Shown here piece by piece: positions 43,708-50,686 of a DNA stretch of 64,000 nt. This DNA is from Methyloradius palustris (GTDB taxonomy: Bacteria; Pseudomonadota; Gammaproteobacteria; Burkholderiales; Methylophilaceae), in the NCBI RefSeq assembly GCF_019703875.1, contig NZ_AP024110.1, positions 310,001 through 374,000 on the forward strand. Direction: 5' to 3'. Each line of letters opens with the position of its first letter. Position 1 is the stretch's first letter. A program made the position numbers and the translations under genes. The notes beneath the pieces are model-generated. The model did not search any database and was not told the origin of the DNA. It saw nothing but the letters and a program-made list of their open reading frames with translations.

Positions 43708-44940
43708 ATGAACGCAACCGCTATTGATTCATTACGCTTTACCCGCCATGGCGATAAACAGAACTCTGCTTTTTTTGAGGAATATCTGGTACATATTCTC
43801 AAAGAGCGTGATCTACTTGGCCTGACGGCGTTGATTCATGAGATTGATGCATTGATGATCACGGTCGATCCTGGGCATTCTATCCAGTACATCGCCGAAC
43901 TATCACTGATGACGTCATATCACTATCTGGTAACCTTGGAGAGTGAATCGCACTGGACGCATATTTTGCGTATCGATCTTAACTCGCCTGACATCTTGTT
44001 GCGTGAAGTCAAAGACCCGAATTTGCGTGGTATTTTCCGCTCATTGAACGAGGTGTATCCGGTAGGTGCTAAAAAGCCGAACAGCCGCTATATGGGTGAG
44101 ATCATCCGCGTGAGTAATTTGCACGATGTGGTCAAACTGCAGCAAGCGCGCGAATTCCGTTTTTTCTCACAAGATGAAGTGCGCAAGATGGAGTTCCCTG
44201 GCAATATTGCTGTGAGTAAGCCCTCACCTTATACCCATAATATTGTTGGCTATCTTGAGCGTAAGCCTAATGAATTGCGCGTTTATGCGCTTGGCATGAG
44301 CGTGATTAACCCTGAAGTGCAGGCCGCTTATGAAACCTCGAAGAATCTGCAGAAAAAATTGCATATCGACGAATTGTTATTACCGATTGATCACTTGGCA
44401 ACCCGCGTCTATAGCCAAAATCGTGAAGTGGCCATCTTGGAGTATTTGTCATTGACCAGCTATCACTTCTGGGGTGCCTATAATATTTTTGACCAGAACT
44501 CCTCTACCAATGTCACCAAAAGTGTCCACGGGATACCAGAGTCAAAAAGCCCAGCCAAAGTATTTACGGCAAATAACACGCCTTATTTTGTGAGCCATAT
44601 AGAGAAATTGCCATCGCCAACCGAGACCTTTGTGCGTAACTACGGACCGCGCCTGCACCACATGGCAATTGCGGTCAAAGATGGCGAGAGTGGTGGATTA
44701 GAGAATATTGAGTTTGTAGTTAATGCCATTTCTGAGCAGGGGCAGGGTTTCTTGTTGGATGTGATTGGCTCGAAAGAAGAGGGCCTGAAGCAGATATTCT
44801 CGAATGCCTCAGAACACTCATCACTCATTATTGAATACGTGCAACGTTTTGGCGATTTCGACGGTTTCTTCACACAAGACAACGTGGCTAAGCTGACAGA
44901 AGCCGCTGGGCATGAAGAATCGCTAAACTATGCTGTTTAG
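43708..44940 (+). CDS. HPPD-like VOC-fold protein of unknown function in the Anbu operon
   Basis: A 410-residue cytosolic protein. The C-terminal half resembles 4-hydroxyphenylpyruvate dioxygenase: PIDHLATRV (His229) matches the first metal-ligand motif, LHHMAIAV (His318) the second, and LIIEYVQRFGDF (Glu376) the third (FEIIQRxG in HPPD), with a following F-x-x-x-N-x-x-K-L tail like that of HPPD. So a 2-His-1-Glu iron site appears conserved. The N-terminal 160 residues are not recognised. It sits between the alpha-E/ATP-grasp genes and anbu (21-base gap). I do not know a function; a dioxygenase or metal-dependent enzyme acting on a ligated product is a guess. Confidence 0.7.
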   Translation: MNATAIDSLRFTRHGDKQNSAFFEEYLVHILKERDLLGLTALIHEIDALMITVDPGHSIQYIAELSLMTSYHYLVTLESESHWTHILRIDLNSPDILLREVKDPNLRGIFRSLNEVYPVGAKKPNSRYMGEIIRVSNLHDVVKLQQAREFRFFSQDEVRKMEFPGNIAVSKPSPYTHNIVGYLERKPNELRVYALGMSVINPEVQAAYETSKNLQKKLHIDELLLPIDHLATRVYSQNREVAILEYLSLTSYHFWGAYNIFDQNSSTNVTKSVHGIPESKSPAKVFTANNTPYFVSHIEKLPSPTETFVRNYGPRLHHMAIAVKDGESGGLENIEFVVNAISEQGQGFLLDVIGSKEEGLKQIFSNASEHSSLIIEYVQRFGDFDGFFTQDNVAKLTEAAGHEESLNYAV

Positions 44941-44961
44941 CTCATATAAAAAGTAAAAATC

Positions 44962-45699
44962 ATGACCTATTGCGTTGCCATATTATTGCCAGAAGGTTTG
45001 GTGCTTGCCTCTGACACCCGCACCAATGCTGGGGTTGACCAAGTTGCTGTGTTCCCCAAAATGCATGTGTTTGAAGTGCCGGGCGAAAGAGTCATTACGC
45101 TGCTGACTTCAGGTAACCTTGCTATCACGCAATCGGTAGTTAACCGCTTACGTGAGGCGGTGCGCACAGGCGCAGACAAGACTTTAGAAACAGCTGCCAG
45201 CATGTTTGAGGCTGCAACATTGGTGGGCGATGAAATCCGTGCTGCATTTGAGCGTGATGCCTCGCACCTTAAGAACCAGAACTCAGAATTCAGCGCCAAT
45301 ATCCTGCTCTCAGGCCAAATCAAAGGCGAGGCGCCGAGGCTGTTTCATATTTACTCAGCAGGTAATTTTATTGAGAGTAGTGACGAAACTCCATACTTTC
45401 AGATTGGCGAAACCAAATACGGCAAGCCGATTATTGATCGCGTAGTGAACCACAAGAGCGATATGATGGATGCAGTGAAATGTGTATTGATTTCGTTTGA
45501 TTCAACTATCCGCAGTAATTTGTCAGTCGCTGCACCGATAGACCTTATGCTGTATCACACCGATAGTTTCAATGCCGATTCGCGCCAGCGGATTACAGAA
45601 AAGGACGAGTATTACACTACTATCCGTCAGGGTTGGTCTGATGGTTTGAAGAAGGTCTTTAGTGCTTTGCCAAACCCGACTTGGACGTTTGATAAGTAG
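44962..45699 (+). CDS. Anbu/proteasome-type peptidase (COG3484)
   Basis: A 245-residue Ntn-hydrolase-fold protein of the Anbu (ancestral proteasome beta subunit) family. Thr follows the initiator Met (MTYCVA), giving an N-terminal nucleophile after Met removal; numbering from that Thr, Asp17 (ASDTRTN) and Lys32 (FPKMHV) fill the other proteasome-like catalytic places. Known Anbu forms open helical or ring assemblies without added pro-peptide. Genome context with ATP-grasp, alpha-E and transglutaminase-like genes is typical of the family. It is the last gene of locus A. Confidence 0.93.
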   Translation: MTYCVAILLPEGLVLASDTRTNAGVDQVAVFPKMHVFEVPGERVITLLTSGNLAITQSVVNRLREAVRTGADKTLETAASMFEAATLVGDEIRAAFERDASHLKNQNSEFSANILLSGQIKGEAPRLFHIYSAGNFIESSDETPYFQIGETKYGKPIIDRVVNHKSDMMDAVKCVLISFDSTIRSNLSVAAPIDLMLYHTDSFNADSRQRITEKDEYYTTIRQGWSDGLKKVFSALPNPTWTFDK

Positions 45700-45733
45700 T
45701 TTCTATATTGACTTAAGGGATTGTTGATTTATT

Positions 45734-45777
45734 CTAATTCGTCATCTCCGCTTGCACGAAGATGACGAAAAAATTAG
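45734..45777. repeat. Imperfect inverted repeat between convergent genes
   Basis: CTAATTCGTCATCT and AGATGACGAA...ATTAG flank a 12-base loop (CCGCTTGCACGA). It is a long hairpin without a downstream T-run on either strand, in the 97-base gap where locus A and the beta-propeller gene converge. It may act as a terminator or be a small REP-like element. Confidence 0.5.
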
Positions 45778-45796
45778 CGATTTCTTAATAATCAGG

Positions 45797-46654
45797 TTAT
45801 TTCTTTAGCGGCAACCAGACAAGCTCACCAGCCTTCATGTCAGGTACTAACAGAGACTTTTCATCCGGAGTAAGTCCTATATCAGCTGAGGCTTTAAACC
45901 CAGACTTGATCAAAGTTGTCTTGCCATGGCGCACTTCAAACACTTTGCCATTTTTCCAGTCGCTCACGTAAATAACGCCAGATTTTGTGCGTACCAAACC
46001 ATCGCCACCACCAAAACCTTCAGCTTGCTCGGTAAGCGCTTTGGTATTTAAGTCCACGCTATATAAGACGCCTGAGAAGAAATCAACATACAGCAGGCTC
46101 TTGCCGTCATCGTTCACAATAATGCCATTTGGGCCGAGCACACGTGGGTCATCGCTAGCATTGAGGGTAAACGTCACCTTGCCTTGAGGATTAATGCGGT
46201 AAATAGCGCCACCACTGCCTTTTTCAGTATCTCCTGTTTCACTGACATACAGATTGCCTTCGTCATCTGATGCAAGATCATTCAGGAAAAGCGGTATCAC
46301 TGGGAATTCTTCAGCGGCAGTGAATACTGACCATTTGCCATCTGACGTGATTTTCAAGATTCGAGTTTTGTCGGCAACGTAAATATCCTTGCCAATCAGT
46401 GCCATTCCTTTAGGGTCATCCAGACCTGTGGCGAATACCTTTACCTTGCCGTCTTTAGTGATTTCGCTGATTTGGCCATCGCCATCTTTGCCGAAACCGT
46501 TGATCTCAGAGACAAACATACGCCCATCTTTAAATACGAGTACCGACTCAGGCGTCTTGAAGCCATCAATCTTTTTAAGCGCTGCATCGGCTGCAAATGC
46601 AGAACTTATAATAGGGGCTAAGGTTGCTGCCAATAATAGATTTTTCCAGTTCAT
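45797..46654 (-). CDS. Secreted SMP-30/NHL-type six-bladed beta-propeller protein
   Basis: A 285-residue exported protein. The ATG of MNWKNLLLAATLAPIISSAFA has GGAG upstream and gives a clean signal peptide; an in-frame start 54 bases upstream would mask it. The mature part has repeats of the type GxxxIYVxDxxxxxILKI and DGNLYVSETGD, NDDGKSLLYVDF, DGLVRTKSGVIYVSDW, typical of SMP-30/gluconolactonase-like propellers. Substrate unknown. It lies 93 bases downstream of a second propeller gene on the same strand and the two probably act together. Confidence 0.82.
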   Translation of the reverse strand: MNWKNLLLAATLAPIISSAFAADAALKKIDGFKTPESVLVFKDGRMFVSEINGFGKDGDGQISEITKDGKVKVFATGLDDPKGMALIGKDIYVADKTRILKITSDGKWSVFTAAEEFPVIPLFLNDLASDDEGNLYVSETGDTEKGSGGAIYRINPQGKVTFTLNASDDPRVLGPNGIIVNDDGKSLLYVDFFSGVLYSVDLNTKALTEQAEGFGGGDGLVRTKSGVIYVSDWKNGKVFEVRHGKTTLIKSGFKASADIGLTPDEKSLLVPDMKAGELVWLPLKK

Positions 46655-46747
46655 ATAGTCTCCAATGTTCGTTTTATATTGTTTTACTGTCTTGATTAAA
46701 AAAATCATTTAAACCAGTTAGTCTAAGCTTATCTGTTTTATCGCCAT

Positions 46748-48079
46748 TTAGTTGCTTTTAACCAGTGGTTTCTCTGCAGTAACACGCCAGATTTTATTGC
46801 CGACATCATCTGCAACCAGCAACGCACCTTGTTTATCAATCATGACGCCAACAGGCCTACCTTGCGCTTCGCCTTTACTGTTAAGAAAATCAGTTAAGAC
46901 GTCTACAGGTTGACCTGCCGGTTTATCGCCATTAAATGGGACGAAAATCACCTTATAACCACTGCGCGGGTTGCGATTCCAAGACCCATGCTGGCCTATA
47001 AACATCCCCGTTTTATATTCATTTGGCAGGGTGTTGCCCTTGGATGATGCTAAGCCCAAAGAGGCTGTGTGTGGCCCTAAGGCGTAGTCAGGGGCAATCG
47101 CACTAGCGACTAAATCTGGATTTTGTGGGTCTACGCGCTTATCAACATGTTGCCCGTAATAGCTGTATGGCCAGCCATAGAATGCCCCATCTTTTACAGA
47201 GGTGATGTAGTCCGGCACTAAATCACTGCCAATTTCATCCCTTTCGTTTACTGCAGTCCAAAGTGTGCCACTGGATGGCTCCCAGGCCATACCGTTAGGG
47301 TTGCGCAAACCAGAAGCAAAAATTCTATGCTCACCAGTTTTAGGGTCTACTTCCCAAATCGCAGCTCTACCTGACTCGTTATCCATGCCGCGTTCTGCAA
47401 CATTACTATTAGAGCCTACGGTGACATAAAGCTTGCTACCGTCCTGATTTGCGATAATATTTTTAGTCCAGTGATGATTAATCGCACCGCCCGGTAAATC
47501 TACTACGTTAGTGCCAGTGCCAGTAATCTCAGTTTGCCCTGTTTCATAATGAAAGCGTACTACAGCATCGGTATTGGCCACATAGAAGTCATTACCAATA
47601 AGTGCCATACCAAAGGGAGAATTAAGGCCCTGTAGAAATACCTTACGTTCATCGGCCACGCCATCACCATTCGTATCACGTAGCAAGGTGATGCGATTAG
47701 CTGTGGCCACACCAGCGCCTGCATTCGCCATCACTTTGCCCATAATCCATCCACGAATCCCCTTACCATCCTCTGGCTTGGGTGGGGAATTGGTTTCAGC
47801 AACTAATACATCTCCATTCGGTAGTTCGTATAACCATCGTGGATGATCCAGCCCTTCAGCAAAATCATTCACTGCCAAGCCGCTAGCAACGGTTGGTTTG
47901 GCTCCGGCGAGCCAGCCCACAGCTTTTGCTGTGTTTACAGTGGTAATCAGCGATTTATTAGGAGGTGGCAGATTGGGCTTTGCTCCAATACCATCAGATA
48001 CCTGCAGTGTGGCTTTATCACCACAGGCGGCAAGCGTCATTGCAATTAAACTAGGCAATACATAATGAGATATGCGCAT
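46748..48079 (-). CDS. Sorbosone dehydrogenase-like PQQ beta-propeller lipoprotein
   Basis: A 443-residue protein with a lipoprotein signal (SLIAMTLAACGD, lipobox LAAC). The propeller contains ANRITLLRDTNGDGVAD, SPFGMALIGNDFYVAN, AINHHWTKNI (a His where soluble PQQ glucose dehydrogenases have a catalytic one), GLRNPNGMAWEP and GQHGSWNRNPRSGYKV, all typical of the L-sorbosone/glucose dehydrogenase family. It may oxidise sugars or aldehydes in the periplasm with PQQ; binding of PQQ is inferred. No pqq genes are in the window. Confidence 0.85.
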   Translation of the reverse strand: MRISHYVLPSLIAMTLAACGDKATLQVSDGIGAKPNLPPPNKSLITTVNTAKAVGWLAGAKPTVASGLAVNDFAEGLDHPRWLYELPNGDVLVAETNSPPKPEDGKGIRGWIMGKVMANAGAGVATANRITLLRDTNGDGVADERKVFLQGLNSPFGMALIGNDFYVANTDAVVRFHYETGQTEITGTGTNVVDLPGGAINHHWTKNIIANQDGSKLYVTVGSNSNVAERGMDNESGRAAIWEVDPKTGEHRIFASGLRNPNGMAWEPSSGTLWTAVNERDEIGSDLVPDYITSVKDGAFYGWPYSYYGQHVDKRVDPQNPDLVASAIAPDYALGPHTASLGLASSKGNTLPNEYKTGMFIGQHGSWNRNPRSGYKVIFVPFNGDKPAGQPVDVLTDFLNSKGEAQGRPVGVMIDKQGALLVADDVGNKIWRVTAEKPLVKSN

Positions 48080-48313
48080 AAGATTTCCTTTGTTAGCGGT
48101 TGATAGACATCTATACCACTATGTTAATTCAAGAAAATTATGCTGGTATGTTCAGAAACTGTATGTAAGTAAATACATGGTTATTCTGTAGGTTAAAACG
48201 AAACTAGTTGACTAATGGTGGGTTAGAAGCATTTTTAAATGCTCGAGAGAACTCGCTTCGAGTTCAAATTATCAATCTAAAGCAGGCATTTATCTAGTTA
48301 ACTCAAACGCCAA

Positions 48314-48649
48314 TCATTTTTTATTTTGCAATTGCTTGTCCAGTAAAGCATTCAATGTTTTTGCAGAGTTCCCTCCATCTGGTATGGCTGCAGCCCGACC
48401 CTCCCAACATGATTTCATGCGCTCGGTATTGCCAGACTCATTCTCTGCTTTACATTTGGGAAGTAAATAGGCCATCAACTCTTTTTCTTTACTATCCCAA
48501 GTAGCAGGTTCACCAATCAATGAAGAAACCAATGGATACTGAGATTCTAATTTTTTCTTTCCTACATATTGACCCAACTGCATAAACATATAAAAAATTG
48601 AACAAGCTAGAACGAAGAAAATAACAATAGATTTAATATTTTTTAGCAC
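48314..48649 (-). CDS. Hypothetical membrane-anchored protein (paralogue of the protein at 29733-30068)
   Basis: A 111-residue protein with one N-terminal hydrophobic span and a soluble domain carrying two conserved cysteines, about 88% identical to its copy at 29733-30068. It lies 82 bases downstream of the SPFH gene on the same strand, so this is likely the original location and the other copy the duplicate. Function unknown; a connection with the SPFH protein is only suggested by position. Confidence 0.72.
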   Translation of the reverse strand: MLKNIKSIVIFFVLACSIFYMFMQLGQYVGKKKLESQYPLVSSLIGEPATWDSKEKELMAYLLPKCKAENESGNTERMKSCWEGRAAAIPDGGNSAKTLNALLDKQLQNKK

Positions 48650-48731
48650 ATAATTCCTTGATTCATAGCATTTCTAGTTACTACGGCCTTTATGCAAATT
48701 TAATATCTTAAAGCAACCCATACGGACATTC

Positions 48732-49646
48732 TTACTTAGAACCACCGCCAATATTCAGAAATGGAATTGGGGCAGATGCATAAATGTTTTGAGGTAACTT
48801 TCCATCCCATTTTTCTGCCTTTATCTTCTCGACTTCAATTCGGCGTAACTCAAGAACTTCCTTACTTTGAGCCAGTGCAGCATTCTGAACTTTGAGAGCA
48901 TCGGCTTGTGCTGTAGCAATCTTTAGATTTGCATAGGCCTCTCCATCAGCTTGAGCGCGAGTAGCATCAGCTTCGGCTTGTGCGATGGCTACTTTTTGCT
49001 TTTGTTCAGCTTCTACTGTTTTCAGCTTGTTCTCTGCAACTAAGCGCAACTGCTCTTGAGTCACTTTTTGGTTAATTGCCTGCATATAGCTCTCACCAAA
49101 AGAGAAATTGCGCATATCTATATTGATTACATTTGCACCGTATATTTCTAATTTCTTCTTTAATGCTGCATTGATGTCATTGGAAACTGTTTGGCGCTGT
49201 GCAATCAAATCAGGTGCAGTATATTTTGCGGTCACTGCCTTAAATACTTCTTGAGTAGCTGTTTGAACGTATGAGCTGAGATTGCCATCATGCGAGTACT
49301 TCTCATAGACCTCTGATACTTTATCGGGGGAAATGCTGTACCGCACAGTTAAACTCACTTTTACGGGTTGAGTATCACTTGTGCTTCCATCTGCTTCATC
49401 TACCTGAGCCTCTTCTGCACGAATATTAAATATAGTTAGGCTTTGCCAAGGCGGTAGAATTACCATGCCTTCTGCTTCTATACCTTTTATTGCGCCGAAT
49501 TGAGTCACAACTCCCCTGGAACCAGTTGGCACTGTTTGAAATGGATTGACCCAGGCGAACAAAATCAGCATTGCACCAACAATGATTACGTCTCGTAGTA
49601 ATGCTAAAAAGTTTATGCCACCTTTACCATCAGAATATCGATTCAT
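48732..49646 (-). CDS. SPFH/prohibitin-family membrane protein
   Basis: A 304-residue protein with one N-terminal transmembrane span (about residues 17-35), an SPFH domain starting at NPFQTVPTGSRGVVTQFGAI, then a long charged coiled-coil region (KLKTVEAEQKQKVAIAQAEA and on). This is the prohibitin/HflK-like layout: membrane-anchored ring scaffolds that gather proteases or organise lipid domains. The ATG of MNRYSDGKGG is chosen because AGGGGA lies before it; a GTG seven codons upstream lacks such a site. Confidence 0.88.
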   Translation of the reverse strand: MNRYSDGKGGINFLALLRDVIIVGAMLILFAWVNPFQTVPTGSRGVVTQFGAIKGIEAEGMVILPPWQSLTIFNIRAEEAQVDEADGSTSDTQPVKVSLTVRYSISPDKVSEVYEKYSHDGNLSSYVQTATQEVFKAVTAKYTAPDLIAQRQTVSNDINAALKKKLEIYGANVINIDMRNFSFGESYMQAINQKVTQEQLRLVAENKLKTVEAEQKQKVAIAQAEADATRAQADGEAYANLKIATAQADALKVQNAALAQSKEVLELRRIEVEKIKAEKWDGKLPQNIYASAPIPFLNIGGGSK

Positions 49647-49789
49647 TATTTCCCCTTTTGTTGCCACAATTCAATTGGTAGTTTTATAAATAACTCAATA
49701 ATAGGTTTTATTAACTTATTAAATTGATTGTAAATTAAGAATCAAAATTGGTGGGATTTTTGGGGAAATCCCAAATGAACAGATGAATG

Positions 49790-50671
49790 CTATTGACTGC
49801 TGATCTTTATAACCGAAACCTCAACATCCAGTGTATGTGAGCCACCTCCAAGTACTATGCCGTGCATAGGGGATACGTCACTGAAATCGCGGCCCCAGGC
49901 TACGGTGATATGCTCGTTTTGCACCAAGCAGTTATTGGTGGGGTCGAAGTCTATCCACCCATAAAACGGGCAGTAAACTGATACCCAGGCGTGTGAAGCA
50001 TCCGCGCCCACCATATCTTCTTGCCCTGGAGCCCGATGAGTCAGGATATAGCCACTGACATAGCGGCAAGATAATCCAAGGCTACGCAGGCAGCCTATCA
50101 TCAGGTGTGAAAAGTCTTGGCACACGCCGTGTTTGTTTTCTAATACTTCGCTCAGCGGGGTATCGATATGTGTAGCATCTGGGTCAAAATCGAACTCATT
50201 GTAAATGCGTTGTGTGAGGTCAAACGCGGCTTGCAGTAGCGGTTTGTTGGGAGTGAAGCTTAATCGTGCATAGTCGGCTAGCGCATCGCTGCAAGCCACG
50301 TAAGGTGAGCCGAATAAAAACGTCTGTGCCTCTTGGTTTTGGCCATTCAACATACGCAAATTGTCTCTAACTGGTTCCCAAGAGGGACTTTGATGCAAAT
50401 CTTCAAGCTTGAGCCGTGGCATCAGCTGCACTTCAAAGCTTGAATTAACCGCGAGCTCGCGATGCGGTGTGGCCATGGCAAAATAATCAGTGATATTGCC
50501 AAAGTAGTCATGTTTTTTTAATGATTCACTGGGCGGTGGCGTGATCTCAAGCGTGTGGGTCAGGCAGGTCTGTGCATAAAAATCACGCGGTGACATGTGC
50601 AGCAATTGCTGCGAGAGCATCACTGGGCCTTCATAATAGTAGTGGGTGTTGTGTAAAACGCGATAACGCAT
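49790..50671 (-). CDS. Transglutaminase-like cysteine protein (COG1305)
   Basis: A 293-residue cytosolic transglutaminase-like protein. An N-terminal beta-rich domain (MRYRVLHNTHYYYEGPV) precedes the catalytic core with Cys in KHGVCQDFSHLM, His in GADASHAWVSVY and Asp in WIDFDPTNN, an intact triad. In this gene family the enzyme is predicted to be a peptidase or amidase. It is the last gene of locus B, 15 bases after the ATP-grasp/alpha-E fusion gene. Confidence 0.92.
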   Translation of the reverse strand: MRYRVLHNTHYYYEGPVMLSQQLLHMSPRDFYAQTCLTHTLEITPPPSESLKKHDYFGNITDYFAMATPHRELAVNSSFEVQLMPRLKLEDLHQSPSWEPVRDNLRMLNGQNQEAQTFLFGSPYVACSDALADYARLSFTPNKPLLQAAFDLTQRIYNEFDFDPDATHIDTPLSEVLENKHGVCQDFSHLMIGCLRSLGLSCRYVSGYILTHRAPGQEDMVGADASHAWVSVYCPFYGWIDFDPTNNCLVQNEHITVAWGRDFSDVSPMHGIVLGGGSHTLDVEVSVIKISSQ

Positions 50672-50686
50672 GGGTGTTATTTGTGC

